From CAVQBC01 sp963848415 (lineage in GTDB: Bacteria; Actinomycetota; Thermoleophilia; Solirubrobacterales; Solirubrobacteraceae): 64,000 nt of DNA. Each line of letters opens with the position of its first letter. Positions within the stretch are counted from its first letter, which is position 1. Below, in pieces: positions 36,207 through 50,691 of this stretch. The notes below the pieces were generated by a model. The model was given only the letters and a program-made list of their open reading frames with translations, had not been told where the DNA came from and made no database searches. Both the position numbers and the translations under genes were made by a program. The DNA is taken from assembly GCA_963848415.1 (NCBI GenBank), contig CAWKDN010000002.1:558001-622000 (forward strand), read 5' to 3'.

Positions 36207-36494
36207 TCAGCGGGCGTCGGGGACGGCTTGGGCGTGCGCCTCGAGGGCGCCCGGGAAGTACAGCTCTTCCCCGCACCGGGTGCAGATCGAGTCGTGCAGC
36301 TTGACCGTCTTGCCGCACCGCGGGCAGAGCTGCCCGGGCTCGGCCGAGTCAAAGCGGTAGAGCAGGGCGGCGATCAGCCCGGCGACCGGCAGGATGGCCG
36401 ACACCAGGAACCAGATGAAGAAGGACGAGCCCTTGACCTTGCCGACGATCCCGCCGGCCAACCCGAAGAAGAAGCAGAGCACCAGGTAGGCCAC
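36207..36494 (-). CDS. Small membrane protein with zinc ribbon
   Basis: A 95-residue protein with two N-terminal hydrophobic helices (about 2-19 and 24-46) followed by a zinc ribbon CPRCGKTVKLHDSICTRCG (about 57-75), two CxxC knuckles, and a short tail. Such proteins are probably anchored to the inner membrane with a cytosolic ribbon; function unknown. The GTG start is supported by a TACGCT box 6 nt upstream. Confidence 0.78.
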   Translation of the reverse strand: MAYLVLCFFFGLAGGIVGKVKGSSFFIWFLVSAILPVAGLIAALLYRFDSAEPGQLCPRCGKTVKLHDSICTRCGEELYFPGALEAHAQAVPDAR

Positions 36495-36500
36495 GCCGTA

Positions 36501-36506
36501 AGCGTA
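36501..36506 (-). promoter_or_regulatory. -10-like TACGCT before the zinc-ribbon gene
   Basis: TANNNT box 6 nt before the GTG start, no Shine-Dalgarno. Confidence 0.45.
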
Positions 36507-36570
36507 GTGGCCGTTCCCGTGACGGACCGCGTGGGAGACGGGTCGTCGGCGCCGTCAGGCAAGGACGCAG

Positions 36571-36601
36571 GATCGGCCCATGCTGGTTGCATGGGCCGAT
36601 C
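36571..36601. terminator. Perfect 13-bp hairpin
   Basis: GATCGGCCCATGC-TGGTT-GCATGGGCCGATC is a perfect 13-bp stem with a 5-nt loop in the 426-bp stretch 36495-36920. It lies downstream of the small minus-strand ORF and may be its terminator; no T tract follows. Confidence 0.55.
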
Positions 36602-36679
36602 CGAGGACGCCGCATGGCGGTGATCGGCGGCCGCCGATCTCGCGGGGAACGTTGCGGGGAGGGCCACCGCCCCCGGTGG

Positions 36680-36853
36680 TCAGCGCTGAGGGGCGCGCGG
36701 CGGCGCCGTCGGGCGGGCCGCGGCGGCGCCCTCGAGGCGCAGGCGGGCGAGGCGGAAGCGGCGCAGCTGTTCGTCCCCGCGCCGGGCTCCGGAGGCCGGG
36801 ACGAGGACCACGCGTCGGGCGGTCCCCGGAGTGAGAAGGGAGGCGGTGGTCAT
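36680..36853 (-). CDS. Possible small basic protein
   Basis: A 57-codon frame starting MTTASLLTPGTARRVVLVPA and ending in an Arg/Ala/Pro-rich tail. It is bracketed by a 16-bp palindrome upstream and a 13-bp perfect hairpin downstream, the layout of a small transcription unit. There is no clear Shine-Dalgarno and no recognisable domain, so it may be non-coding. Confidence 0.3.
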   Translation of the reverse strand: MTTASLLTPGTARRVVLVPASGARRGDEQLRRFRLARLRLEGAAAARPTAPPRAPQR

Positions 36854-36871
36854 GGACAGGATGGTGCCGCG

Positions 36872-36887
36872 GTCACGGGCCCGTGAC
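36872..36887. promoter_or_regulatory. 16-bp perfect palindrome
   Basis: GTCACGGGCCCGTGAC is a complete dyad just upstream of the possible small ORF and downstream of the next gene. Form and place suggest a dimeric regulator site. Confidence 0.45.
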
Positions 36888-36920
36888 TATGGACCGCGCG
36901 GCGAGAAGGCGCCGAGCGGG

Positions 36921-37595
36921 CTAGGACCGGCGGTCGAGCCCGGCGGCCATGCGCCGGCCGGCGTCGATCGCGGGACGCAGCTTCGGCGCGGTGCGGCGCC
37001 GCACGCGCCAGGGCGCGCCGCTGAAGGCGAGGTTGGCCACGGTCGCGAAGCCGGCCTCGTCGGTCCGCAGCGCGAGCAGCAGATGCGCGATCCGGTCGCC
37101 CGAGGGCAGGTCGTCGGCGCGGGCGCGCACGCACCAGCAGTCCGCCCGCCGGCCGCCGGGGTGCACCAGCACCGCGCCCTGCTCTCCCACGACCCACACG
37201 CCCAGCGCCCCCCGCTCGATCACGAGCCCGGTGCGGGCGAACAGCTCGCGGGCCTCGTGGCCGACGAGGTCGCCGAGCAGGCCGGCCGCGACGCGCTCGG
37301 GCCCGTCGGACCTGCGCGGCTTGGGCCGCAGCACGTTGGCGCCGCGCTTGGCGTAGAGCTCGGGGATCGCCCAGGCGTGCGCGAGCGCCATCAGGCCGAC
37401 CGGGAAGCTCAGCGGCTCGATCACGAACAGCAGCACTGCCGTGGCGATGAAGGGGATCGTGTGCGCGACCGTCGTCGCCGTCCACACCCAGCCCCGGCGG
37501 GCGAGGCTGGAGGCGTCGACGCGCGGGCGCCAGGCGACGTTGGCGGTCTCGGGCAGGACCTCCGCGGGCCCTGCGTCGACGTCGGCGACGGCCAC
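36921..37595 (-). CDS. Conserved-looking membrane-anchored protein of unknown function
   Basis: A 224-residue protein with a soluble lead, two adjacent hydrophobic helices (about 38-58 and 61-78) and a cytosolic C-terminal domain that includes GLVIERGALGVWVVGEQGAVLVHPGG and the Cys pair DCWCVRAR. I cannot assign a family. The GTG start is 13 bp after the stop of the small upstream gene, so the two are probably one transcript. Confidence 0.68.
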   Translation of the reverse strand: MAVADVDAGPAEVLPETANVAWRPRVDASSLARRGWVWTATTVAHTIPFIATAVLLFVIEPLSFPVGLMALAHAWAIPELYAKRGANVLRPKPRRSDGPERVAAGLLGDLVGHEARELFARTGLVIERGALGVWVVGEQGAVLVHPGGRRADCWCVRARADDLPSGDRIAHLLLALRTDEAGFATVANLAFSGAPWRVRRRTAPKLRPAIDAGRRMAAGLDRRS

Positions 37596-37608
37596 GCGCC
37601 CGGCGGGC

Positions 37609-37833
37609 TCAGCCGCCGGCGATCGGGCGGCGCAGGATGACGAGCTCGGCGTCGAGCGGGAGGTCGGTCACCTGCCGCGCGTGCCCCTCGCCCTCGGTGA
37701 CGACGGCGTAGTAGCCCGCGTCGAGCTGCTCGCGGAAGGCGGCGACGGCGGCCTCGACCGCGGCGTCGTCGCCGGCCGTCCACTCGGCGAGCGTCGAGTG
37801 GCCGGTGTTGTCCATGCGGATGAGTCGTGCCAT
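37609..37833 (-). CDS. Small conserved-looking protein (74 aa)
   Basis: A 74-residue soluble protein beginning MARLIRMDNTGHSTLAEW and ending VILRRPIAGG. The pattern of alternating acidic helix and short beta strands suggests a folded domain; function unknown. A TAGGAT box lies 7 nt before the ATG and the gene is divergent from the dioxygenase-like gene. It precedes the membrane protein by 13 bp. Confidence 0.65.
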   Translation of the reverse strand: MARLIRMDNTGHSTLAEWTAGDDAAVEAAVAAFREQLDAGYYAVVTEGEGHARQVTDLPLDAELVILRRPIAGG

Positions 37834-37840
37834 GCGGCGA

Positions 37841-37846
37841 ATCCTA
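37841..37846 (-). promoter_or_regulatory. -10-like TAGGAT before the 74-aa gene
   Basis: TANNNT box 7 nt before the ATG. Confidence 0.45.
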
Positions 37847-37908
37847 CGCCCCGTGGCGGTGCAGGACGTGGTTTCGTAGCGGCCTGGCGCGGAGGCCGGG
37901 CCGGAGCC

Positions 37909-37914
37909 TATGGT
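37909..37914 (+). promoter_or_regulatory. -10-like TATGGT before the dioxygenase-like gene
   Basis: TANNNT box 6 nt before the ATG. Confidence 0.45.
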
Positions 37915-37920
37915 GATCGC

Positions 37921-38735
37921 ATGACCACGCTGCACGTGCGGTCCGAGCCGTTGGACGACGAGCGCCGCGGGGCGCTGCTCTTCGCGGGCGACCTGCTGAT
38001 CTTCGAGCGGGTGACGGCGCTCGGCGAGCTGTGCCGGGCGACGGAGGGCCTGATCGAGGCGTCCGTCACCGAGGAGGGCGACCGCGAGCGCCTGCTCGGC
38101 GCGATCGCCGAGCTGCAGGCGAGCTTCCGCGCCGACCCAGAGGTCGCGCGGCTGTTCCGGGAGACGCTCGAGGAGCTCGGCGTCGACCTCGAGCAGACTT
38201 TTTGGGACCGGCTCTTCCTGCGCGTGCAGCTGCCCGCCGTGCCGGGCGACGGCCCGCGCGCCGGCTCGCTCGGGGTCCACCGCGACACGTGGTCCTCCAA
38301 CGTCTACGCCCAGGTGAACTGGTGGGCGCCCATCCGGGCGATCACCGCCGAGCGGACGATCGCGTTCTATCCGGCCTATTGGACGCGGCCGCTGGCCAAC
38401 ACCAGCGCAGACTGGGACCTCGACGTGGTGCGCGCCGAGCGCAAGGCGGGCCGCGAGGACGGCGTCGCGATCGTGCCCGAGCCGGCCGAGCCCGTCGACA
38501 CGGGTTCCGAGCTGCGCGTCGTCATCGACCCCGGGGACATGCTCTGCTTCTCCGGCGCGCACCTGCACTCGAGCGTGCCCAACACCTCCGGCCTGCCCCG
38601 CTTCAGCGTCGAGGCGCGCACCGTCGCGGCGAGCGACGTCCTGCGCCGCCGCGGCGCGCCGAACGTCGACGGCGCCGCGCCGCACGTCCCGCTGCACTGG
38701 TTCAAGCGCATGACCGACGGCGCCTCGCTGGCGAG

Positions 38736-38739
<4 letters not shown>
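37921..38739 (+). CDS. Fe(II)/2-oxoglutarate dioxygenase-like (PhyH-type) protein
   Basis: A 272-residue protein with a probable double-stranded beta-helix fold. The putative iron ligands are His/Asp in LGVHRDTWSS (about 119-125) and His in FSGAHLHSSVPN (about 218), and the Arg of RFSVEART may bind 2-oxoglutarate. The WW pair in VNWWAPIR lies between. This is the spacing of phytanoyl-CoA-type dioxygenases; the substrate is unknown. Its TAG stop shares CTAG with the gatB stop on the opposite strand. Confidence 0.65.
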
Positions 38740-40162
<1,423 letters not shown>

Positions 40163-40166
<4 letters not shown>

Positions 40167-41587
40167 CGCGTCCTCGCCGGGGTGCCGTCGAAGCCGATCG
40201 CGCCCTCCAGCGCGTGGGCGGCGTCGAGGATGCGCGGCTCGCTGAACGCCGGCCCGCAGAGCTGGAAGCCGACCGGCAGCCCCTCGCTCAGGCCGCTCGG
40301 GATCGAGATCGCCGGGATGCCGGCCAGCGACATCGGCACCGCGCAGAAGTCGTTGAGGTACATGGAGAGCGGGTCGCCGAGCTTGGCGCCCAGCGGGAAG
40401 GCGACCGTGGGGCTCGTCGGGGTGGCGATGAAGTCGAAGCGTTCCCACGCCGCGCGGAAGTCCTCGGCGATCTTCGTGCGGACCTTCTGCGCGCGCCCGT
40501 AGTAGGCGTCGTAGTAGCCGGAGGACAGCGCGTAGGTCCCGAGCATGATCCGCCGCTTGACCTCGGCGCCGAAGCCCGCCTCGCGGGTGCGGGTGTACAT
40601 GTGCAGCAGGTCGCCGTCGCCGTCGGCGCGCAGGCCGTAGCGCACGCCGTCGTAGCGCGCGAGGTTCGAGGAGCACTCCGCCGGCGCGATCAGGTAGTAG
40701 GCCGCGAGCGCGTGTGGCGCGTGCGGGAGCCGCGTGGGCTCGACGGAGGCGCCCAGCTCGCGCGCCAGCTCGAGCGTGGCCTGAAAGCTCTCCAGCACGC
40801 CGGGCTCGATGCCCTCGCCGGAGAGCTCTTCGGGCACTCCGAGCCGGATCCCGCGCAGGTCGGTGGCGGTCGGCGGCCCCACGGGGTGCGGGTACTCCAG
40901 CGAGGTCGAGTCGCACGGATCGTGGCCGACCATCGCGCCGAGGAGCAGTGCCGCGTCGGTCACGTCGCGCGCGAACGGGCCGGCCTGGTCGAGCGAGGAG
41001 GCGAAGGCGATCATCCCGTAGCGCGAGACCGCGCCGTAGGTGGGCTTGAGGCCGACGATCCCGCACAGCGCGGCGGGCTGGCGGATCGAGCCGCCGGTGT
41101 CCGTCCCGATCGCCCACGGGATCGTGCCTGCGGCCACGGCGGCCGCCGAGCCGCCGGACGAGCCGCCGGGCACGCGCGCTGGGTCCCACGGGTTCAGCGT
41201 GGGCCCGAAGGCCGAGTGCTCGGTCGAGGAGCCCATCGCGAACTCGTCCTGGTTGGTCTTGGCCAGCATCGGCGCGCCGGCCGCCTGCAGGCGCTCGACC
41301 GCGGTGGCGGTGTACGGCGGCCGGTAGTCCTCGAGGATGCGCGAGCCGGCCTGGCTCGGCACGCCCACGGTGCAGAAGAGGTCCTTGACCGCGACCGGCA
41401 CTCCGGCAAGCGGCGCCGCCGGGTCGGCGGGCGGGGGCGTCTCCTCCGGCGAGATCCAGGTGAAGGCGTTGAGATCGTCGGCCAGCGCGCGGGCGCGGTA
41501 GGCCTCCCACAGCTCGACTGCCTCGAGCTCGCCGGCGCGGATGCGCGCGACGGCAGCGGCCGCCGACAGGTCGAGCGCGGTGCTCAC
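40163..41587 (-). CDS. gatA: Asp-tRNA(Asn)/Glu-tRNA(Gln) amidotransferase subunit A
   Basis: GatA is the glutaminase subunit. The Ser-cisSer-Lys triad of amidase-signature enzymes is visible: Lys in [10 protein letters not shown] (about 69), cis-Ser in [15 protein letters not shown] (about 144) and the nucleophile Ser in [13 protein letters not shown] (about 168). At 474 residues it is full length. It overlaps gatC by four bases and gatB by four. Confidence 0.95.
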
Positions 41588-41880
41588 GGCCCGCTCGCGC
41601 CGGGGCTGGGGACGCGGAAGCCGCCCTGGGCGACGTCCGGCGCCGCGGCGAGGGCGTCTTCGGCCGACAGCGACGGCCGCGGCTGGTCGGCCCGCAGCGC
41701 GTTCTCGACGTCGACCACGTGGGAGGTGGGCTCGACGTCCTCGAGCGAGCCGAGCTCGCCGATCGTCTCGATCTGGTCGAGCACGCCGGAGAGCTCGCCG
41801 GCGAAGCGCTCGACCTCTTCCTCGGTGAGCTCGAGGCGGGCGAGACGGGCGACGTAGTGGACCTGATCGCGGCTGAGCAT
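41584..41880 (-). CDS. gatC: Asp-tRNA(Asn)/Glu-tRNA(Gln) amidotransferase subunit C
   Basis: A 98-residue GatC that stabilises GatA-GatB. It has the typical N-terminal [31 protein letters not shown] and the conserved DVEPTSHV segment. It heads the gatC-gatA-gatB operon. A TAGACT box lies 12 nt before the ATG, but its TAG is the stop of the preceding gene. Confidence 0.92.
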   Translation of the reverse strand: MLSRDQVHYVARLARLELTEEEVERFAGELSGVLDQIETIGELGSLEDVEPTSHVVDVENALRADQPRPSLSAEDALAAAPDVAQGGFRVPSPGASGP

Positions 41881-41892
41881 GGGCGGCGTCCG

Positions 41893-41898
41893 AGTCTA
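41893..41898 (-). promoter_or_regulatory. -10-like TAGACT before gatC
   Basis: TANNNT box 12 nt before the ATG; its first three bases are the upstream gene's stop codon, so it may be coincidental. Confidence 0.25.
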
Positions 41899-42330
41899 GT
41901 TCGCGGCCGTCGGCTCGCGCTCGGGCTCGGGCTCGGGCGGCGGGGTCGGGCGCAGCTCCGGCTCGGGCGACTCGGGCGCGCGCCCTGCCCGCTCGTCGCG
42001 GACGCCCAGCCAGCAGCCGGCGGTGATCGCGAGCGTGCCTGCCAGGCCGAGCCAGGTCGCAGTGCCCGGGTCACCGAGGAGCCGCACCAGCGCGAGCGCC
42101 ACGCCGACGACACCCACCACCGAGCCGACCACGGAGGCCGCGAGCGGCAGTGCGGGTGACCGGCGCACGGCGGCGAGCGCGACGGGCGCCAGGCCGGCGA
42201 CGGCGACGGCGAGGAGCAGCAGCCGGACGACGACGGCGCCCGGCTGCTGGGCCAGCGCGGCGAGCAGCGCCACGGCGCCGACGGCCGCGATCCACTCCGC
42301 GGCGCGGGGGCGGCGCAGGTCGAGCTTCAC
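41896..42330 (-). CDS. Small membrane protein
   Basis: A 144-residue protein with four hydrophobic helices (about positions 15-110) and a Pro/Glu-rich hydrophilic tail ([16 protein letters not shown]). The GTG start overlaps the stop of the upstream MFS gene (GTGA), which fixes the start and indicates coupling. No family recognised. Confidence 0.6.
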   Translation of the reverse strand: MKLDLRRPRAAEWIAAVGAVALLAALAQQPGAVVVRLLLLAVAVAGLAPVALAAVRRSPALPLAASVVGSVVGVVGVALALVRLLGDPGTATWLGLAGTLAITAGCWLGVRDERAGRAPESPEPELRPTPPPEPEPEREPTAAN

Positions 42331-43487
42331 GACGCGACCCCCGCGGTCGGCGCGGTGCGCCGGCGCACCGAGCGGGCGAAGAGCGCGAGCGTGACCGAGC
42401 ACAACGTGGCCAGCAGCGCGTAGGGCAGCCCGTCGCCGAACGCCTCCGCGAGCCGCGAGCCGCCCGAGGCGCCGGCCGTCTCCCCCATCGACCACGCGAG
42501 GTTGAGCAGCGCGAAGGCGAAGCCCTGCTCGAGGCCCAGCGCCTCGGCGCCGTCGGACATCAGCGTCATGGCCGGTGTCCACAGGATCCCGACGGCCGGG
42601 GCGGCCAGGATCACCAGCGCCGCCAGCACCCAGCCGGTCTGCGCCAGCGCCAGCAGGGCGAAGACCACAGCCGCGGAGCCCAGGCCGAACATCGCCGGCC
42701 CGACGCGCCCGCGCCGGTCGGCCACCCGCCCGATCACCGGGTTGACCGCCGCCTCCAGCAGGCCGGCGGCGACGAACACCGCCGCGATGGCCGCCGCGGC
42801 GGCGCCGAAGTCGTCCAGCTGCAGCGGCGCGAGCACCCCGAGCGTCCCGAACAGCAGCCCGGGCAGCGCCACGAGCCACATCCCCATGGCGATCCGCCGG
42901 TCGGCGGTCGCGGAGGCGAGCTCGCGCAGCCGCGGCGCGCGCTCGGGCGCCGCCGCCGGGGTCCGCACCGCCCACACGGCCAGCGCGGCGCCGACGACCG
43001 CCACGCTGCTGAAGACCAGCTCACGGCCGAAGGCGTCGGCGGCAGCGCCCAGCACCGGCCCACACAGCGCGCCGCCGATGGCCGCCGCGGTCGCCGAGCC
43101 GATCAGCTCGCCCCGGCGCTCGCGCGGCGCCGCGCCGATCAGCCAGCCGAAGGCGCCGGCCCACGAGAACGCGCCGCCGATGCCCTGGACGAAGCGGGCG
43201 GCGTCCAACAGCGGTGCGCTCGGAGCGAAGGCGAAGGCGAGGCTCGAGACGCTCATCAGCGCGAGCCCGAGCAGCACCGTGGGCTTCACGCCGGCGCGCG
43301 CGGCGATCCAGCCGCCGGGCAGGGCGCCGATGAACGTCCCGGCCGGGTAGGCGGCGAGCAGCACGCCCGCCTCCGCCTTGGAGAGCCCGAACTCGTCGCT
43401 GAAGCTCGGCAGCAGCGGCGAGATGGCGGCGAAGAAGAGCGTGTCGACGAAGACGATCGCCGAGGCGAGGAGGAGCAGGCGCCGCAT
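42327..43487 (-). CDS. MFS transporter (12 TM)
   Basis: A 386-residue major facilitator. The first helix VFVDTLFFAAISPLLPSF and motif A-like PGGWIAARAGVKPTVLLGL, repeated in the second half as IGRVADRRGRVGPAMFG, are clear. Subfamily and substrate cannot be assigned. It starts 22 bp after the helicase stop on the same strand, with TAGCAT 8 nt before its ATG suggesting a separate promoter. A small membrane protein is translationally coupled downstream. Confidence 0.85.
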   Translation of the reverse strand: MRRLLLLASAIVFVDTLFFAAISPLLPSFSDEFGLSKAEAGVLLAAYPAGTFIGALPGGWIAARAGVKPTVLLGLALMSVSSLAFAFAPSAPLLDAARFVQGIGGAFSWAGAFGWLIGAAPRERRGELIGSATAAAIGGALCGPVLGAAADAFGRELVFSSVAVVGAALAVWAVRTPAAAPERAPRLRELASATADRRIAMGMWLVALPGLLFGTLGVLAPLQLDDFGAAAAAIAAVFVAAGLLEAAVNPVIGRVADRRGRVGPAMFGLGSAAVVFALLALAQTGWVLAALVILAAPAVGILWTPAMTLMSDGAEALGLEQGFAFALLNLAWSMGETAGASGGSRLAEAFGDGLPYALLATLCSVTLALFARSVRRRTAPTAGVAS

Positions 43488-43495
43488 ACGGGGTG

Positions 43496-43501
43496 ATGCT
43501 A
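43496..43501 (-). promoter_or_regulatory. -10-like TAGCAT before the MFS gene
   Basis: TANNNT box 8 nt before the ATG, no Shine-Dalgarno. Confidence 0.45.
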
Positions 43502-43509
43502 CGAGAGCG

Positions 43510-46887
<3,378 letters not shown>

Positions 46888-46894
46888 GCGAAGG

Positions 46895-46900
46895 ACGGTA
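46895..46900 (-). promoter_or_regulatory. -10-like TACCGT before pcrA
   Basis: TANNNT box 7 nt before the GTG start. Confidence 0.45.
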
Positions 46901-46947
46901 GCGAGCGGCCCGGTCGAGGCTGCGGGGTGCTAGAAGTCGGCCTCGCG

Positions 46948-47738
46948 ATGGCCGTCGACGAGCGACTGATCAGGGCCCTGCACGTCGAGGCGATGCGCCA
47001 CGGCGACGTGCACGCCGAGCACGAGCCGCACATGATCTTCCAGACGTCCACCATCGACGCGCTGCTCGACGGCGCCTACGACGGCGACATCTCCTTCGGC
47101 GAGCTCAAGCAGCACGGCGATCTCGGCCTCGGCACGCTCGAGGCCTGCGACGGGGAGATGATCGCGCTGGACGGCGAGTTCTTCCAGGCCGCCGTCGACG
47201 GCCGCGTCCGCCGGATCGCCGACGCGGAGCGGACGCCGTTCGCGCTGATCGTTCCCTTCGCCCCGCAGATCCACCTCAGAGTCGCGGGCCCGCTGCCCCT
47301 GCCCGCCCTCCAGGCCCGGCTCGACGCCGAGCTGCCCGCCGGCGCCCCGTGCCTCGCGATCCGCATCGACGGCCACTTCGACCACGTCCAGGCGCGCTCG
47401 GTGCCGCGTCAGCGCAAGCCCTACCCGCCGCTGGCGGACGTGGCGAGCCACCAGCGGGTCTTCGAGCTGGACCACATCGACGGCACGATCGTCGGCTTCC
47501 GCTTCCCCGACTACGCGGCCGGGATCGACGTGCCGCGGTTACCACTTGCACTTCATCGCGGACGACCGCGCGTCCGGCGGGCACGTGCTCGACGGCGTGC
47601 TCGGCGACGGGCGGGTCGCGCTCGACCCGTCCTCGGAGCTGCACCTGGAGCTACCCGCAGGGGTCGAGCTGCACGGCCCGGGCGGGGAGGATCGCAGCCG
47701 CCTCGTCGAGCAAGATCGAAGGCGGCGAGCGGGCGTAG
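46948..47738 (+). pseudogene. budA: Alpha-acetolactate decarboxylase, two frameshifts
   Basis: BudA converts acetolactate to acetoin. FQTSTIDALLDGAYDGDISF and GDLGLGTLEACDGEMIALDG match the family N-terminus, and VPRQRKPYPPL, GTIVGFRFPDY and then (in the next frame) YHLHFIADDRASGGHVLDG carry the zinc-binding histidines. One extra base near 47536 and another near 47711 break the frame; removing both gives a protein ending KIEGGERA of normal length (about 262). The stop abuts the next ATG. Probably functional in the organism if these are read errors. Confidence 0.8.
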
Positions 47739-48639
47739 ATGGCGCTGCCCGACAACGTCCGCGCCGCCTGCGCCGCCGTCGCCGCGCGCGCTCGCAGCGT
47801 CCGCGTCGCCGACGACGCGATCGAGGCCTACGCGCGCACGCTGCCCGCCGAGTCCCCGCCCGCGCCGGACCTCGGCGGCGCAGACCCCGAGCGGCGCGCC
47901 GCCTTCTCGCTGACGCTCAACGCGATCAACTTCGGCTCGGGCTGGTTCCCGACCCTGCGCAAGCCGGCCGGCCTGTCGGGCTTTCGCACCGTCGAGGCCG
48001 GCCTGCGCGCCCACGGTCCGTGGCCGGCGGGCGAGCTCTCCGCGCTGACGGCCGCCGACGTCGCGTCGGTGCTCGGGCAGGACCCCGAGCACGAGCTGAT
48101 GGGGCTGTTCGCCACCGCGCTCAACGAGCTCGGCGATGTCGTCGTCAGACCAGCACGGCGGCTCGTTCGAGGCGATCGCGCGCGACGCCGGTGGCGGCTC
48201 GCTCGCGGGCCTTGCCGCCCACCTGGCCGGCTGGCCGACCTGGCACGACGTCTCGACCCACGACGGCGAGCCGGTCCCGTTCTGGAAGCGGGCCCAGCTG
48301 GCCGCGGCCGACCTGCACCTGCAGGGCCTCGCGCCGGGCGACGACGTGGCCGCGCTGACGTTGTTCGCCGACAACCTCGTCCCCCACGTCCTGCGCCTGG
48401 ACGGCGTGCTGGCCTTCGAGCCGGAGCTGGTCGCGCGCATCGAGGCCGGCGAGCTGATCGAGCACGACTCCGCCGAGGAGGTCGAGATCCGCGCCTGCGC
48501 GGTCACAGCCGTCGAGCGCCTGGTGCAGGCCCACGGCGCCACGACCGCCACCGCAGTGGACTACACGCTCTGGCTACGCGGCGGAGAGCCGCGCTACAAG
48601 GCGGTCCCGCGCCACCGCGCGCGGACGACCGCGTACTGA
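47739..48639 (+). pseudogene. Queuosine-salvage glycosylase (DUF2419/Qng1-like), one frameshift
   Basis: The N-terminal frame (LTLNAINFGSGWFPTLRKP) and the second frame (FADNLVPHVLRLDGVLAF, EEVEIRACAVTAVERL, YKAVPRHRARTTAY) together match the DUF2419 queuosine 5'-phosphate N-glycosylase family, which frees queuine from salvaged nucleotides. The frame changes at about 48150, where one extra C explains the break (VVVR-QHGGSFEAI). Total about 299 residues, the usual size. It starts directly after the budA stop. Confidence 0.78.
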
Positions 48640-48640
48640 C

Positions 48641-49281
48641 TCAGCCCGCGACGACCATCACGTCCAGCGTGCGCGGGCCGTGGACGCCCTCGACCCGCTC
48701 GAGCTCGATGTCCGAGGTCGCCGACGGGCCGGAGACGCAGCGTGATCGGGCGGCCTGCCTGGCGCCGCCTCGGCCAGCGCGGCGACAGCGTCGGGGACCG
48801 AGGCGACGACGTCGGCCTCGCGGACGACGCAGCAGTGGTAGTCGGGCACGAGCGTCAGCGCCCGGCGGCCGGAGGCCGGCCCGCAGTCGAGCACGATCGT
48901 GCCGGTCTCGGCGATCGCCACCGCGCAGCCGGTGAGCACGCCGTCGAGCCCGTCGAGGTCGCGCACCGAGAGCTGCGGGTCGTCTCCCACGAGCTCGACC
49001 CCCGGCACGGACAGCTCCCAGCCGCCGGGGACGGCGAGCCGCCGGGCGCCCCGCTCCGCGCAGGCCGCCGCGACGACGTCGGCGAGCCCCGTGCTCTCGA
49101 CGCGGTGGACGGTCGCCTGGTAGTCGGCCACCTGCTCGCAGAAGCGCTCGACGACGGCGGGCGCGCCGGCCGGGGCCGTCGCCCCCGCGTGGTGGTAGGC
49201 GCGCGGGACGTCGGGCACGACCACGCCGCCGCCCAGGGCGACGCGCACGCGACCGAGCACGTCCGCGCGAGCGTCGCTCAC
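48641..49281 (-). pseudogene. lutC: Lactate utilisation protein C (LUD domain), frameshifted
   Basis: A LUD-domain protein of about 213 residues. AIAETGTIVLDCGPASGRRALTLVPDYHCCVV is the conserved core (about 125-155), and the C-terminus continues in another frame as SATSDIELERVEGVHGPRTL. Two extra bases near 48737 and 48747 explain the break. LutC works with LutA and LutB in oxidation of L-lactate to pyruvate. The GTG start overlaps the lutB stop (GTGA). Confidence 0.82.
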
Positions 49282-50691
49282 GGCGCCCCGCCGGACCCGT
49301 TGCCGCGCTCGGCGCGCCACCACTCGCGGAAGCTCTGGCGCGGCACCTCGGGCAGGTCGCGCATCGCCGTCCAGCCCGACAGCGGCGCCGGGCAGCCGCG
49401 CCAGCGGCCCGTTGCCCGCGCCGCGCCAGCCGCTGCGCGCGCTCGTAGCGCTCGCGCGAGGCGAACACCTTGGCGACCACGTCCATCGCGAGCTTCTCGG
49501 GATCCGTGCGGCGCTTCTCCTCGCGCGTGACCCGTCCGCGCAGGTGGATCAGCACGCTCGGGATGTCGATCTTGACCGGGCAGACCTCGTAGCAGGCGCC
49601 GCACAGCGAGGACGCCCACGGCAGCGTCGGCGCCTGGTCGAGGCCGCGCAGCTGCGGGGTGAGGATCGCGCCGATCGGGCCCGGATAGACGGAGTCGTAG
49701 GCCTGCCCGCCGACGCGCGAGTACACCGGGCAGGAGTTCAGGCACGCCGAGCAGCGGATGCAGTGCAGCGCCTGGCGGCCGATCTCGTCGGCCAGCACGT
49801 CCGTCCGCCCCGCGTCGAGCAGCACGAGATGGAACTCGCGCGGGCCGTCGCCGTCGCGCACGCCGGTCCACAGCGACGTGTACGGGTTCATCCGCTCGGC
49901 CGTCGAGGAGCGCGGCAGCAGCTGCAGGAAGACCTCGAGGTCGCGCCACTCGGGCAGCACCTTCTCGATCCCCATCACCGTGACCAGCACCTCGGGCAGC
50001 GTCGTGCACATGCGCCCGTTGCCCTCGGACTCGACCACGCCCACCGTGCCCGTCTCGGCGATCGCGAAGTTGGCCCCGCTGATCGCCATCGGCACGGTCA
50101 GGAACTTCTCGCGCAGGTGGCAGCCGCGCCGCCTCGGCGATCGCCTCCGGGCTCGCGGCCGAGCTCCTGGCCCTCGGCGATCGTGCGCATGAACAGCGTG
50201 CGGATCTCCTCGCGGTTCTGGTGGATCGCCGGGACCAGGATGTGGGACTGCTTGTCGTGGCCGAGCTGGACGATCAGCTCGGCCAGGTCGGTCTCGATGG
50301 CGTCCACGCCCGCCGCGCCGAGCGCCTCGTTGAGCCCGATCTCGTCGGTGACCAGCGACTTGACCTTGATCACCTCGCGCGCGGCGTGGTCGCGCGCGAT
50401 CCGGGTGACGATCGCGTTGGCCTCGGCCCCGTCGCGCGCCCAGTGCACGGTGCCGCCGACGCGCTGTGACGGACGCCTCGAGGCGCTCGAGCTGCTCGGG
50501 CAGCGTCGCCATCGCGTGCGCCTTGATCGCCGCGCCGGACTCGCGCAGCTGCTCCCAGTCGTCGAGCTCCTGCGACCGCCCGCAGGCGCTTGGCGCGGAT
50601 CGCGGTGGTCGCCTTGCCGAGGTTGCGGCGCAGCTGGCTGTCGGTCAGCGTCTCGCGCGCCGCCGCGCGGGAAACCGCCGCCCGGTGTCAT
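49278..50691 (-). pseudogene. lutB: Lactate utilisation protein B (LUD plus two [4Fe-4S] motifs), many frameshifts
   Basis: The assembled protein of about 470 residues has a LUD domain (VIKVKSLVTDEIGLNEAL, FAIAETGTVGVVESEGNGRM), then two ferredoxin-type clusters CIRCSACLNSCPVY and CGACYEVCPVKIDIP. At least seven single-base insertions (about 50667, 50573, 50467, 50148, 50123, 49414, 49386) break it; with them removed the protein reads continuously to EWWRAERGNGSGGAP. ATG overlaps the lutA stop (ATGA). Confidence 0.82.

Noticed and set aside
36587..36886. 99-codon plus-strand frame
   Set aside because: Its Arg/Gly-rich translation has no domain and starts inside the 13-bp hairpin; the minus-strand small ORF fits the flanking palindromes better.
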